A DNA stretch of 64,000 bases from contig NZ_JABDHQ010000004.1 of NCBI RefSeq assembly GCF_018709685.1, forward strand, positions 1-64,000, given 5' to 3'. Positions 18,614 through 27,938 of this stretch are shown piece after piece. Source of the DNA: Akkermansia muciniphila. GTDB taxonomy: Bacteria; Verrucomicrobiota; Verrucomicrobiia; Verrucomicrobiales; Akkermansiaceae. The first letter of the stretch is position 1. Each line of letters starts with the position of its first letter. The notes below the pieces were generated by a model. The model did no database searches. It saw only the letters and a program-made list of their open reading frames with translations, and had not been told where the DNA came from. A program made the position numbers and the translations under genes.

Positions 18614-19321
18614 ATGGCAATGTGGAACCCATGGCGCGGATGCCACCGGTACAGCGCCGGGTGCAAGTTCTGTTATATTCATCAAGCCGACAGGCGGCGG
18701 GGGATGGATACGGACGAGATCGTGAAAACGGACAAGTTCCACGCCCCCGTGCTGAAGAATAAAAGGGGGGATTACAGAATGAAGCCCGGCCAGACCGTCT
18801 ATCTGGGCTTCTCCACGGATTTTCTCATCCGGGAGGCTGACCCGTGGCGCGGCGAATGCTGGGACATGATCCGGGAACGCCGGGACCTGAACTTTATTTT
18901 CCTGACTAAAAGAATCGAACGGTTCATGGAGTGCATCCCCGGCGACTGGGGGGACGGTTATGACAACGTGACCGTAGGCTGCACGGTGGAAAACCAGGAC
19001 AGGGCGGATTTCAGGCTTCCCATTTTCAGCAGGCTGCCCATCAAGCATAAAAACATCATCTGCCAGCCGCTTCTTGAACAAGTGGACCTGGCCCCGTATT
19101 TGCGGCAGATTGAACTGGTCGTCGCAGGCGGGGAATCCAACAGTTGCGCCAGGCCCCTGAACTACGAATGGGTCTTGTCCATCCGGGAGCAATGCCTCCG
19201 TAGCAAGGTCCGCTTTGAATTCCGGCAATGCGGGACAAACTTCATCAAGGACGGGAAAATGTACCGTCTTCACGCCAGGCAGCTGTGCAGCCAGGCGAAG
19301 AAAGCCGGCATCAACTGCTGA
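18614..19321 (+). CDS. DUF5131 (phage Gp37/Gp68-like) family protein
   Basis: A 235-residue protein whose N-terminus MWNPWRGCHRYSAGCKFCY matches the Gp37/Gp68 family signature (WNP...GC...SxGCxxCY). The cysteines are spaced C-x7-C-x2-C, like a variant radical-SAM cluster; the rest includes LGFSTDFL, FIFLTKR and VVAGGES, which fit a TIM-barrel-like core. Members occur in phages and many bacteria without an assigned reaction. It follows nrdJ by 100 bp, after a terminator, and precedes the aroE operon. A role in nucleic-acid or nucleotide modification is only a guess. Confidence 0.75.
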   Translation: MAMWNPWRGCHRYSAGCKFCYIHQADRRRGMDTDEIVKTDKFHAPVLKNKRGDYRMKPGQTVYLGFSTDFLIREADPWRGECWDMIRERRDLNFIFLTKRIERFMECIPGDWGDGYDNVTVGCTVENQDRADFRLPIFSRLPIKHKNIICQPLLEQVDLAPYLRQIELVVAGGESNSCARPLNYEWVLSIREQCLRSKVRFEFRQCGTNFIKDGKMYRLHARQLCSQAKKAGINC

Positions 19322-19471
19322 CCTCCCGTCCGGCGTGCGGCGGAAACACGCCTTCCGGACCATGGGCAAAAAAAAGCCGGGAAGAAGGAATGATAGGCGT
19401 TTGCCTTGAAATCCGGCGGAATTTCATTCATAGTACAGCGTGAACGCCTGAGGCTGTTCCTCTATCTTTCC

Positions 19472-20404
19472 ATGAAACCCTACTACACCCTGGCCGATCT
19501 TCTGGATGAAGAACATCCGTTTGATGCCGGGGAATCCGTTCCCGCCAGACTGGCCGTGATCGGCTTCCCCATCTCCCATTCCAAATCTCCCGCCATGCAG
19601 CAGGCCGCGCTGGATGCAGCAGGCATCCGTGCGCGTTACATCCGCATCCAGGCTTCTCCGGAAGAGTTTGCGGACGTGGTGCGCCTGATCCGGGAGAAGG
19701 GATTCATGGGCGCCAACGTGACGGTGCCCCACAAGCAGGCGGCGTTCTCCCTGTGCGACGATACGGACGCCCTTTCCCGCGCTACCGGCTCCGTCAATAC
19801 GCTCGTCTTTCAGAAAGACGGTTCCGTTTCCGGCTTCAATACGGACGGCCCGGGCTTTGCGCGCGCCATCCGGGAGGAATTTTTTGTGGACCTGCGCGAT
19901 CTGAAGGTAGTGCTGCTGGGCGCCTGCGGCGGCGCCGGACTGGCCCTGGCGTACACCTGCGCCATGCAGCACTGCGAACGGCTGGCACTGGCCGGAAGAT
20001 CGGAAGAAAAGCTCCAGTCGCTAAAGGACAGGCTAAGCTCCTTCTTTATTGACGAGCACAGGCTGGAGGGCGCTTCCGACCGCCTGGCGGCCCACCTGAA
20101 CAACACGCCGCGCTTCAATGCCGCCGTGGAGGAAGCGGACCTGATTGTGAACGCCACTTCCCTGGGCCTGAAGCCCACGGACCCGTCCCCCGTGCCGTCA
20201 GCCCTGCTCTCCGCCCACCACCTGGTGTATGATTTACAGACGCATGACGACACGTTCCAGATGGAAGCCCGCTTCCAGGGAGCCAGGGTCGCCAACGGCC
20301 TCTCCATGCTGGTTCACCAGGGGGCCCTGTCCTTTGAACGCTGGTTCGGCATCAAGCCGGATATTTCCGCCATGCGCCAAGCCCTGGAACAAAAGCATGC
20401 CTGA
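19472..20404 (+). CDS. aroE: Shikimate dehydrogenase
   Basis: NADPH-dependent reduction of 3-dehydroshikimate to shikimate in aromatic amino-acid synthesis. The 310-residue protein has substrate motif SHSKSPAMQ near residue 33, catalytic Lys in NVTVPHK, NTD in FNTDGPG, and the glycine-rich LGACGGAGLA for NADP. It is about 35 residues longer than typical AroE, mainly an N-terminal extension. The chosen start MKPYYTL matches the family better than an upstream in-frame ATG at 19406. Its stop overlaps the start of mutY by 8 bases, and aat follows with an ATGA overlap, making a three-gene operon. Confidence 0.93.
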   Translation: MKPYYTLADLLDEEHPFDAGESVPARLAVIGFPISHSKSPAMQQAALDAAGIRARYIRIQASPEEFADVVRLIREKGFMGANVTVPHKQAAFSLCDDTDALSRATGSVNTLVFQKDGSVSGFNTDGPGFARAIREEFFVDLRDLKVVLLGACGGAGLALAYTCAMQHCERLALAGRSEEKLQSLKDRLSSFFIDEHRLEGASDRLAAHLNNTPRFNAAVEEADLIVNATSLGLKPTDPSPVPSALLSAHHLVYDLQTHDDTFQMEARFQGARVANGLSMLVHQGALSFERWFGIKPDISAMRQALEQKHA

Positions 20405-21422
20405 CTCCGCACCAGACTTTGACCTTCACGCGTTCCGGAAAGCGCTGGTGGAGTGGTTCCGGAGGGAGGGGAAGGATTACCCGTGGCGCCGGACCACGGA
20501 CCCGTGGCACATCCTGGTTTCCGAGCTGATGCTCCAGCAGACCACCATCCCCACCGTTCTGGGAAGGTATGAGTGGTGGATGCGCCAGTTCCCCACTCCG
20601 GGGCATCTGGCCGCCGTGGACGAACAGACGGCCTTGCGCTCCTGGGAGGGGCTGGGGTATTACCGCCGCGTGCGTTCCCTCCAGGCCATCGCCAGGGAGA
20701 TTGTCAACGAATTCGGCGGACGGTTCCCGGACAACCCGGAAGGGCTGAAACGCCTGCCGGGCATAGGCCCCTATACGTCCGGGGCACTTCTTTCCTTCGC
20801 CTTCAACAAGGCCGCCCCCATCGTGGACGCCAACGTGGCGCGCGTGCTGGCACGCATTGATAATTATTCCGTGCCCGTGGATTCCACGGAAGGACTGAAA
20901 TACCTGTGGACCCGGGCGGAAAGCCTGGTGGACCCGGAACATGCCCGCGAGTTCAATTCCGCCATCATGGAGCTGGGACAGACCTATTGCAGGATCAGCG
21001 CGCCGGACTGCCTGCTGTGCCCCGTGCGCCCCTTCTGCTCCGCGGAACAGCCGGAAACGCTTCCCGTCAAGAATCCCAAGCCGGAAATCACGCGGGTGGA
21101 GCACCACGACATTCTGTACCTCCGCAGCAAGTCCATCCTGCTGGCAAGATGCCCGGAGGGGAAACGCCACGCCGGAATGTACCGCTTCCCCCAGCGGGAG
21201 GATGACCACACCCTTTCCCTGCCCCATGTGCTGAAACAGACCTACAGCGTCACCCGCTACAAGGTGACCCGCTACATCCACCATGTGACGGAGTCCCCGG
21301 CCTTTCTGGAAGGGGAGGAACTGGTCCCTCTGGACAAGGTGCACGAGCTGCCCATGGCCTCCCCGGACCGCAAGGCCCTGAATTCCCCCATTCTAGGCAA
21401 ACTGCTGGACCAAATCAGATGA
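20397..21422 (+). CDS. mutY: A/G-specific adenine glycosylase
   Basis: Removes adenine mispaired with 8-oxoguanine. The 341 residues contain the catalytic Glu in SELMLQQT, the helix-hairpin-helix LPGIGPYTSG, the catalytic Asp in VDANVARV, and a four-cysteine iron-sulfur loop C-x6-C-x2-C-x5-C (CRISAPDCLLCPVRPFC). The C-terminal 110 residues form the NUDIX-like 8-oxoG recognition domain (LARCPEGKRHAGMYRFPQRE). The start ATG lies inside the end of aroE, and the stop overlaps the aat start, so translation is coupled across the operon. A longer in-frame extension into aroE was rejected because it lacks family similarity. Confidence 0.95.
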   Translation: MPDSAPDFDLHAFRKALVEWFRREGKDYPWRRTTDPWHILVSELMLQQTTIPTVLGRYEWWMRQFPTPGHLAAVDEQTALRSWEGLGYYRRVRSLQAIAREIVNEFGGRFPDNPEGLKRLPGIGPYTSGALLSFAFNKAAPIVDANVARVLARIDNYSVPVDSTEGLKYLWTRAESLVDPEHAREFNSAIMELGQTYCRISAPDCLLCPVRPFCSAEQPETLPVKNPKPEITRVEHHDILYLRSKSILLARCPEGKRHAGMYRFPQREDDHTLSLPHVLKQTYSVTRYKVTRYIHHVTESPAFLEGEELVPLDKVHELPMASPDRKALNSPILGKLLDQIR

Positions 21423-21997
21423 ATCCCCGACTGACACCGGAGCTGGTTCTTTCCGCCTACTGCCAGGGGTGTTTTCCCATGGCGGACCCGGAAACGGGGG
21501 AAATCTCCTTCTATGAACCGGACCCCCGCGCCCTGATTCCGCTGGATGACCGCTTCCACATCCCGCATGGACTCAGGCGGGTTCTGAAGAAGAAACCTTT
21601 TGAAATACGGATGGATGCCGCCTTTCCGGAGGTGGTCCATGCCTGCGCCCGGACGGAAGAGCCGGAGGAACAGTGGATAGACGGGCAGATTGAAGAAGTG
21701 TACGGCAAGCTTCACGAGATGGGGTTCGCCCACAGCGTGGAATGCTGGGATGGGGAAGGATTGCAGGGCGGACTGTACGGGGTCTCCCTGGGGAAGGCGT
21801 TTTTCGGGGAAAGCATGTTCCACCGGAAGACGGATGCCAGCAAGATTGCGCTGGTGGCCCTGGTGCAGTACCTGCGGGCGCACCAGTTCCTTTTTCTGGA
21901 TACGCAGTGGACTACGCCGCATTTGCTGAAATTCGGCACGTACGAGGTGCCGGCGGGGGAATACCGGAAGCTGCTTAAGAGGGCGCTGGAGGGGTAA
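21419..21997 (+). CDS. aat: Leucyl/phenylalanyl-tRNA-protein transferase
   Basis: Adds Leu or Phe to N-terminal Arg or Lys of proteins, marking them for ClpS/ClpAP in the N-degron pathway. The 192 residues carry the family motifs YCQGCFPMAD, FYEPDPRALIPL, EVYGKLHEMGFAHSVECW and GVSLGKAFFGESMFHR. The protein is a little shorter than E. coli Aat (234), lacking N-terminal residues. The ATGA overlap with mutY fixes the start. It ends the aroE-mutY-aat operon; a 13-bp imperfect inverted repeat follows at 22010-22042. Confidence 0.94.
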   Translation: MNPRLTPELVLSAYCQGCFPMADPETGEISFYEPDPRALIPLDDRFHIPHGLRRVLKKKPFEIRMDAAFPEVVHACARTEEPEEQWIDGQIEEVYGKLHEMGFAHSVECWDGEGLQGGLYGVSLGKAFFGESMFHRKTDASKIALVALVQYLRAHQFLFLDTQWTTPHLLKFGTYEVPAGEYRKLLKRALEG

Positions 21998-22009
21998 AGA
22001 AATTTGTTA

Positions 22010-22042
22010 TTTATCTCATTTTAATGGACAAAATGGGATAAA
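22010..22042. repeat. Imperfect inverted repeat after aat
   Basis: TTTATCTCATTTT (22010-22022) pairs with AAAATGGGATAAA (22030-22042) with one mismatch and a 7-base loop. It ends 8 bases before the next start codon and overlaps the first units of the 9-nt repeat array, so it could be an operator or the element boundary. No T-tract follows. Confidence 0.5.
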
Positions 22043-22077
22043 TAAACAGAATGGACGTCATGGACGAAACGGACCAT
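22024..22077 (+). repeat. 9-nt tandem repeat array, left (ATGGACNNN)
   Basis: Six consecutive 9-base units start at 22024, 22033, 22042, 22051, 22060 and 22069: ATGGACAAA, ATGGGATAA, ATAAACAGA, ATGGACGTC, ATGGACGAA, ACGGACCAT. The fourth unit supplies the start codon of the following gene, so the N-terminus reads MDVMDETDH. The reverse complement of this unit is repeated after the gene at 22652-22696. Confidence 0.8.
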
Positions 22078-22632
22078 GGATTTATTCCCAAGCATGGAGG
22101 ATACAGGAATCTGGTGGCTTACCGGATTGCGGAGATCATTTATGATTTCACGTTCCGGTTCTGCAATAAATACGTGAAAAATCAAGGTCGGACTCATGAC
22201 CAGATGGTCCAGGCAGCCCGTTCCGGCATGCAGAATATCGCGGAAGGGAGCGTGGATTCAGGCGTCAGCAAGGCGTCTGAATTGAAACTGACGGGAATAT
22301 CCAAGGGAAGCCTGCAGGAGCTTAAGGAAGATTACTGTTCCTATTTGCGCCAGCGAGGATTGGAACAGTGGGAAAATAACAGTTTTTATGCGCAGGAATT
22401 GATCAGGGCCAGGTTTCCTTCCGCCCAGGAAGTTATCCGGTGGGTAGGAAGGCACAAGGATTTTCAGCCGGACCATTTTGGCGCCAATGCGGCGATTATC
22501 CTCATTAACGTGGCTCTTGGACTTCTTACGAGGCTGATCCAAGCTCAAGAACGGGATTTCATGAAAAACGGCGGCATCCGTGAACGCATGACCCGCGCCC
22601 GCGTGGAGCACCGCAAACACCGGGGCAAATAA
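22051..22632 (+). CDS. Four-helix-bundle protein with suffix domain
   Basis: A 193-residue, largely helical protein. The first 120 residues match the four-helix-bundle family that also includes 23S rRNA intervening-sequence proteins (MQNIAEGSVDSG motif, LQELKEDYCSYLRQRGL). The C-terminal part fits the suffix domain found on a subset of members (ANAAIILINVALGLLTRLI). Function is unknown; the family is often seen as solitary, mobile-looking genes. It is flanked by inverted arrays of a 9-nt repeat whose units run into the first codons. Base composition is more AT-rich than aat upstream. It ends with a basic tail (RARVEHRKHRGK), suggesting nucleic-acid contact. Confidence 0.8.
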   Translation: MDVMDETDHGFIPKHGGYRNLVAYRIAEIIYDFTFRFCNKYVKNQGRTHDQMVQAARSGMQNIAEGSVDSGVSKASELKLTGISKGSLQELKEDYCSYLRQRGLEQWENNSFYAQELIRARFPSAQEVIRWVGRHKDFQPDHFGANAAIILINVALGLLTRLIQAQERDFMKNGGIRERMTRARVEHRKHRGK

Positions 22633-22651
22633 TCTTCTTGTTTGATATTTG

Positions 22652-22696
22652 GTCCACGCCGTCCATTTAGTCCATTAAGTCAATTCTGTCCACAAA
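22652..22696 (-). repeat. 9-nt tandem repeat array, right (GTCCATNNN)
   Basis: Five units in strict 9-base register start at 22652, 22661, 22670, 22679 and 22688: GTCCACGCC, GTCCATTTA, GTCCATTAA, GTCAATTCT, GTCCACAAA. This is the reverse complement of the ATGGACNNN unit upstream of the gene, so the two arrays form a degenerate terminal inverted repeat about 630 bp apart. Confidence 0.8.
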
Positions 22697-22726
22697 AAAG
22701 CCCGTGGTTCCGGAGAACCACGGGCT
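22693..22726 (-). terminator. Terminator of ppdK
   Basis: On the minus strand a 12-bp perfect stem, AGCCCGTGGTTC with GAACCACGGGCT (22699-22726), is capped by a UCCG (UNCG-class) tetraloop and followed by a six-T run. Confidence 0.92.
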
Positions 22727-22751
22727 GTGTATTAACCCTTAACAAAAAGGC

Positions 22752-25496
22752 TTACGCCTGTTCCAGAGCTGCCTGGGCGGCGGCCAGACGGGCGGTCGGG
22801 ACGCGGTAGGGGGAGCAGCTCACGTAGGTCAGGCCCAGCGTGTTGCAGAACTTGACGGAGGCGGGGTCGCCGCCGTGTTCGCCGCAGATGCCCAGCTTGA
22901 TGTCCGGACGGGTGGAGCGGCCGAGTTCCACGGCAATCTTCATCAGTTTGCCGACGCCGGCCTGGTCGATGGAGGCGAAGACGTTTTTCTTGATGATTTC
23001 CAGTTCCTGGTACTGCGGCAGGAAGGAGCCGGAGTCGTCGCGGCTCATGCCCAGGCCCGTCTGGGTCAGGTCATTGGTGCCGAAGGAGAAGAACTGGGCG
23101 GTTTCCGCGATTTCGTCAGCCGTGACGGCGGCGCGCGGGATTTCAATCATGGTGCCGACGAGGTAGTCCACCTTGGCGCCCTTTTCTTCAAATACCTGCT
23201 GGGCCACCTTGTCGATGATGGCTTTCTGGATGTCCAGTTCCTTCTTGAAGGCCACCAGGGGAACCATGATTTCAGGCACCACGGAGAAGCCTTCTTCCTG
23301 GGAGACTTCCACAGCGGCTTCAAAGATGGCGCGGGCCTGCATTTCCGTGATTTCCGGGTAGGCGATGCCGAGGCGGCAGCCGCGGTGGCCGAGCATCGGG
23401 TTGAACTCATGGAGTTCAGCCACGCGGCGCATGATGACTTCCACGGGCATGCCGATCTTCTGGGCCAGGTCAAGCTGCTGTTCCTTCGTCTGGGGAAGGA
23501 ATTCGTGCAGGGGCGGGTCCAGCAGGCGGATGGTGCCCGGCAGGCCCTTGAGCGCCTTGAAGATGCCCTTGAAGTCGCTCTTCTGGTAGGGAAGAAGCTT
23601 GGAGACGGCGGCCACGCGGTCGCTCTTCTTGGTGGAAAGGATCATTTCACGAACGAAGTCGATGCGGTCCCCTTCAAAGAACATGTGCTCCGTGCGGCAG
23701 AGACCGATACCGGTGGCGCCGAAGGCGATGGCGGTTTCCGTCTGCTTGGGAGAGTCAGCGTTGGTGCGTACTTTCATCTTCGTGCAGTCGTCGCACCACT
23801 GCATGAGCCTGGCGAAGTTCTGGTACGTCCGGCTGTCTTCCGGCTTCATGGTCTTGGAGATCAGCACCTGGATGATTTCAGAGGGGGAGGTTTCCACCTT
23901 GCCGGCGTATACCAGGCCGCTCGTTCCGTCAATGGACATGTAGTCGCCTTCATTGAAGGTCATGCCGCCAACGGTGACGGTGCGGTTGTTATAGTCCACG
24001 ATGACTTCATCAGCGCCGCAGACGCAGACCTTGCCCATCTGGCGGGCGACGAGGGCCGCGTGGGAGGAAACGCCGCCGCGGGCGGTCAGGATGCCTTCAG
24101 CGGCAATCATGCCGCGCAGGTCTTCCGGAGAGGTTTCCAGACGGACCAGAAGCACTTTTTCACCGTTGTCCGCGGCTTCCACGCAGCGTTCCGCGTTCAG
24201 GTAGATGCGGCCGGTGGCGGCGCCGGGGCCGGCGGGAAGGCCGCGGGTCAGCACCTTGGAGGATTTGAGGGCTTCACGGTCAAAGATGGGGGTCAGGAGC
24301 TGGTCCACCTGGTCCGCGGGAATGCGGCGCACGGCGGTCTTCCAGTCAATGAGGCCCTGCTCCACCATTTCACAGGCAATGCGGAAGGCGGCCACGCCGG
24401 TGCGCTTGCCGTTGCGGGTCTGGAGCATGTACACGGTGCGGTCCTGAATGGTGAATTCAAAGTCCTGCATGTCGTGGAAGTGGTTTTCCAGCACTTCGCG
24501 GATGCGCATCAGTTCATTGAAGGCGGCGGGCATCACGTCGTGAAGGGCTGCCACGGGAGCGGGCGTACGCACGCCGGCCACCACGTCTTCACCCTGGGCG
24601 TTCATCAGGAATTCACCGTAGAATTCGTTTTCCCCGGAGGCGGGGTTGCGGGTGAACGCCACGCCGGAACCGGATTCTTCACCCGTGTTGCCGAAGACCA
24701 TGGCCTGCACGTTGACGGCGGTGCCCCATTCGGACGGGATGCCGTATTTCTGGCGGTAAACGATGGCGCGGTCATTGTTCCAGGAACCGAATACGGCGCC
24801 GATGGCGCCCTGGAGCTGTTCCCACGGGCATTCCGGGAATTCATGGCCGGTGCGTTCCAGCACCAGGGCCTTGAAGCGGGAGACAAGTTCCTTCAGGTCG
24901 TCAGCGGAAAGCTTGGTGTCTTCCACATCCGGGCTGCCGTAGCGTTCTTCCTTGATGGCGGCGATGGCGGCTTCAAAGGGTTCGTGGTCTTCATCCGGGT
25001 TCTTCTGCACACCCAGCACCACGTCGCCGTACATCTGGACGAAGCGGCGGTAGCAGTCCCATGCAAAGCGGGGGTTGCCGGTGGCCTTTACCATGGCTTC
25101 CACGGATTTTTCATTCAGGCCGAGGTTCAGAATCGTGTCCATCATGCCGGGCATGGATTCGCGGGCGCCGGAACGCACGGCCACCAGCATGGGCATGGCT
25201 TCCGTATCGCCGAACTTGCGGCCCAGGATCTGTTCCATCTTGGCGATGCCTTCCTTGATCTGCGCGTCAAGCTGGGCGGGATAAGTGCAGCCGTGATCGT
25301 AGTAATAGGTGCAGACCTCCGTGGTAATGGTGAATCCGGGAGGGACAGGAAGACCGATGCGGGCCATTTCCGCAAGGTTGGCTCCCTTGCCGCCCAGAAG
25401 ATTTTTCATGCTGCCATTGCCGTCGGCGGACCCTCCGCCGAAGGAATAGACGAATTTGTCAGTAGATGCGCTGCATGCGCAGGAATTGGTGGACAT
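22752..25496 (-). CDS. ppdK: Pyruvate, phosphate dikinase
   Basis: Interconverts pyruvate, ATP and phosphate with phosphoenolpyruvate, AMP and pyrophosphate; in anaerobes it often runs in glycolysis or links PEP and pyruvate. The 914 residues show the N-terminal ATP-grasp domain ([26 protein letters not shown]), the swivelling phosphohistidine domain ([20 protein letters not shown], His in SSHAA) and the C-terminal PEP/pyruvate barrel ([28 protein letters not shown] with the acid-base Cys). The start MSTNSCAC is chosen by family length; 12 further upstream codons are open. It is transcribed alone, with a clear terminator. Confidence 0.96.
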   Translation of the reverse strand: MSTNSCACSASTDKFVYSFGGGSADGNGSMKNLLGGKGANLAEMARIGLPVPPGFTITTEVCTYYYDHGCTYPAQLDAQIKEGIAKMEQILGRKFGDTEAMPMLVAVRSGARESMPGMMDTILNLGLNEKSVEAMVKATGNPRFAWDCYRRFVQMYGDVVLGVQKNPDEDHEPFEAAIAAIKEERYGSPDVEDTKLSADDLKELVSRFKALVLERTGHEFPECPWEQLQGAIGAVFGSWNNDRAIVYRQKYGIPSEWGTAVNVQAMVFGNTGEESGSGVAFTRNPASGENEFYGEFLMNAQGEDVVAGVRTPAPVAALHDVMPAAFNELMRIREVLENHFHDMQDFEFTIQDRTVYMLQTRNGKRTGVAAFRIACEMVEQGLIDWKTAVRRIPADQVDQLLTPIFDREALKSSKVLTRGLPAGPGAATGRIYLNAERCVEAADNGEKVLLVRLETSPEDLRGMIAAEGILTARGGVSSHAALVARQMGKVCVCGADEVIVDYNNRTVTVGGMTFNEGDYMSIDGTSGLVYAGKVETSPSEIIQVLISKTMKPEDSRTYQNFARLMQWCDDCTKMKVRTNADSPKQTETAIAFGATGIGLCRTEHMFFEGDRIDFVREMILSTKKSDRVAAVSKLLPYQKSDFKGIFKALKGLPGTIRLLDPPLHEFLPQTKEQQLDLAQKIGMPVEVIMRRVAELHEFNPMLGHRGCRLGIAYPEITEMQARAIFEAAVEVSQEEGFSVVPEIMVPLVAFKKELDIQKAIIDKVAQQVFEEKGAKVDYLVGTMIEIPRAAVTADEIAETAQFFSFGTNDLTQTGLGMSRDDSGSFLPQYQELEIIKKNVFASIDQAGVGKLMKIAVELGRSTRPDIKLGICGEHGGDPASVKFCNTLGLTYVSCSPYRVPTARLAAAQAALEQA

Positions 25497-25711
25497 ATCG
25501 ATTATTTTAGTCGAATTAATGATTCTGCCCAAACATCAACCACAGGAGCCAACAAAAGACCCGATAGCGAGTTAGGGTCGAGTAAGGATGCCCGCCGCCT
25601 CCGGCTTTGTCAACTCGAAATTGTACGGAAAACGAAAATGTTTTTTATGATTTTTAGGGAAAAATATCTTCCTTATTTTCTCCGCAGCTCCATTCCGGCG
25701 GCTCCATTTTT

Positions 25712-26170
25712 TCAGAGCATTTCCCGAAAGGAGGAATCCGGCTCATAGTAAAGGATATCTACCGGACATTCCACATAAATGGTGCCTCCCGTCCACCGGA
25801 ATAATGGAAGAATGATTCCCGGTATTCTATAGTTCCGGGTGCGGGCTATCATCATTTTGCCTTTCATCCGCACATTGGGAGGTTCCGTATCATCCCAGAT
25901 ATCCTTTTGGTTCCTTGCCACCCGGTCAACGTCCATGTTCCACGAGCCCGTAAAACGGTAGGATACATCCGTGGAAAAAACCAGAATATTGGAACTGAAG
26001 TTACTGTACCCGGCCTTGCGGCATGCTTCCTCCCCCGCCCTCTGCAATTGTTGCGAGGCCGTGGAAGACAAAACGTTGGGAACGCCTTTTATGTTCACAG
26101 GGCCTTCCTGGGTAATGGAGCAGGAGGAAAGAAGCAGCAGGCAGCTTCCCGCCAGAAGAACAGGTTTCAT
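25712..26170 (-). CDS. Small lipoprotein of unknown function
   Basis: 152 residues with a signal peptide and lipobox (LLLSSCS, Cys about 17), so probably anchored to a membrane. The rest has no recognised domain; it contains one further Cys in EEACRKAGYS, a strand-like segment ILVFSTDVSYRFTGSW and a hydrophobic GIILPLFRWTGGTIYVECP stretch. An upstream in-frame extension of 42 codons lacks signal features and was dropped. It lies between ppdK and pgi on the same strand, separated from pgi by a divergent-looking spacer, so it is probably transcribed alone. Confidence 0.65.
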   Translation of the reverse strand: MKPVLLAGSCLLLLSSCSITQEGPVNIKGVPNVLSSTASQQLQRAGEEACRKAGYSNFSSNILVFSTDVSYRFTGSWNMDVDRVARNQKDIWDDTEPPNVRMKGKMMIARTRNYRIPGIILPLFRWTGGTIYVECPVDILYYEPDSSFREML

Positions 26171-26316
26171 GATTTTGAGAGAGAATATTGAATTAACCCG
26201 GAGTTTCCGGAACGGATAAGCCGTCCGCCTGAAGACGGGGTTCTCCAGGATAGCTTCAAGATTCACGAAGACGTCGGCAACGGAGGCAGGTTTCACAGGG
26301 GCGTTTCCTTGTAAAG

Positions 26317-26352
26317 GAAAAGCGGACGCTTATCAACCAGATAAGCGTCCGC
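26317..26352 (-). terminator. Terminator of pgi
   Basis: GCGGACGCTTAT (26322-26333) pairs with ATAAGCGTCCGC (26341-26352), 12 bp with a 7-base loop. On the minus strand the stem is followed by TTTTCC. Confidence 0.88.
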
Positions 26353-26375
26353 CGGAAGGAATATGTTTTTTATTT

Positions 26376-27914
26376 TTACGCCTTGCAGAAGGTGTCTTCA
26401 TCCGCGCAGGCGGCCTGGACCCACTTGACGGAGGAGTCACTGGAGGCGATGTGCACCAGGCAGTGGTACACGGCTTCCTGGTCCGCATCCAGCCGGGCCG
26501 CCAACTGGGCGGCGGTTTCCGGGGTGGAGCCAAGGGCCGCCCTCACCTTGCCCAGCAGAGCCAGGAAGGTGCCCGCGGCCTTCTTGCCTGCTTCCACGCC
26601 GGGCTGGTGGTAGGCGTTGATGTTCACCAGGGAGGCATAGAAGGAGACGGCACGCTCAAACAGGGCGACCAGCATGCCGAGCGTTCTGGCGTTCACTTCC
26701 GGGATGGAGATGGTGATGGAGGAACGGCCGGATTCCGCCAGAGCCTGGCGGGTGCCGCGCAGGAAGCCCTGGAGGAAGTCTCCGCAGGTGGCGCCCGCTT
26801 CCACTTCCACCGCATCCGCGGAACATTCCCGCACTTCAATGAAGGTAGCGAAGAAGTTGTTCACGCCGTCGCGGAGCTGCTGCACATAGGCGTGCTGGTC
26901 CGTGGAGCCCTTGTTGCCGTATACGGAGATTCCCTGGCAGACTTCATTGCCGTCCAGGTCCAGCCTTTTGCCGAGGGATTCCATAATGAGCTGCTGAAGG
27001 TATTTGGAGAAGAGCACCAGGGCGTCCTTGTAGGGAAGAACCACCATGTCCTTTTCCCCCTTGCCGTTGGTGGCCTTGTACCAGGCCAGCGCCAGCTTCA
27101 TGGCGGCGTTGCACTTCACGCAGTCCCGGCGGGTCTTTTCATCCATCAGGCGCGCTCCTTCCAGCAGTTCATCCACGTCCACGCCCTGAAGCACGGCGGG
27201 AACCAGGCCCACCACGGACATGACGGAGGTGCGGCCGCCCACCCAGTCTTCCATCGGGAAGCGCTTGAGCCAGCCTTCCGCTTCAGCCGTCTTGTCCAGT
27301 TTGGAGCCCACGCCCGTGACGGCAACCGCCTGGGGCGCGAATTCCACGCCGTTCTTTTTGAAGAAGTCCTGGGCCACCAGCATGCCGTTGCGGGTTTCCG
27401 GCGTGCCGCCGGACTTGGAGATGACCACGACGAGCGTTTCTTCCAGCGGCAGGGTTTCCAGCACCTTGTACATGCCGTCCGGGTCCGTGTTGTCCAGGAA
27501 GAACATGTCCAGCCCCGCGGCAGGGATGGCGTCCGCCACCAGTTCCGGACCAAGGGCGGAACCGCCGATGCCGATGACGAGGGCGGCGGAGTACTGTTCC
27601 GCGCGGGGCGGCGTGATTTTGCCTTCCAGAATGTCCTGGCCGAAGGCCTTGACGTCCGCCAGGGGAGCGTCAATGGCGGCTTTCAGTTCCGGCGTGGGAG
27701 CCAGTGCGGAGTTGCGCAGCCAGTAGTGGCCCACCATGCGGCCTTCATCCGGATTGGCGATGGCGCCGGATTCCAGCGCCTTCATATCGGCGAACGCCCT
27801 GTCTATGCGCCCCTGCATGGAGGACAGGAAGGCGTCGTCCAGCGGGAGTTTGGAGAAGTCAAGGGAGATGCCCAGTTCAGGGTAGCGAACGAGTTGTTGT
27901 GCGTATAAGCTCAT
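26376..27914 (-). CDS. pgi: Glucose-6-phosphate isomerase
   Basis: Interconverts glucose-6-phosphate and fructose-6-phosphate. The 512 residues contain the SIS-type sugar-phosphate motifs [12 protein letters not shown] and [10 protein letters not shown], the catalytic region [18 protein letters not shown], and the conserved Lys near the C-terminus ([12 protein letters not shown]). Length is a little below the classic 550. The start MSLYAQQL is the only sensible one. The Sel1 protein gene lies 24 bp upstream on the same strand, so the two are probably cotranscribed. Confidence 0.95.
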   Translation of the reverse strand: MSLYAQQLVRYPELGISLDFSKLPLDDAFLSSMQGRIDRAFADMKALESGAIANPDEGRMVGHYWLRNSALAPTPELKAAIDAPLADVKAFGQDILEGKITPPRAEQYSAALVIGIGGSALGPELVADAIPAAGLDMFFLDNTDPDGMYKVLETLPLEETLVVVISKSGGTPETRNGMLVAQDFFKKNGVEFAPQAVAVTGVGSKLDKTAEAEGWLKRFPMEDWVGGRTSVMSVVGLVPAVLQGVDVDELLEGARLMDEKTRRDCVKCNAAMKLALAWYKATNGKGEKDMVVLPYKDALVLFSKYLQQLIMESLGKRLDLDGNEVCQGISVYGNKGSTDQHAYVQQLRDGVNNFFATFIEVRECSADAVEVEAGATCGDFLQGFLRGTRQALAESGRSSITISIPEVNARTLGMLVALFERAVSFYASLVNINAYHQPGVEAGKKAAGTFLALLGKVRAALGSTPETAAQLAARLDADQEAVYHCLVHIASSDSSVKWVQAACADEDTFCKA

Positions 27915-27938
27915 GATAGTAATGGATTGGGAAAAGAG

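Noticed and set aside
19328-19360. Terminator hairpin after the DUF5131 gene
   Set aside because: The GGCGTG/CACGCC stem is real but no T-tract follows on either strand.
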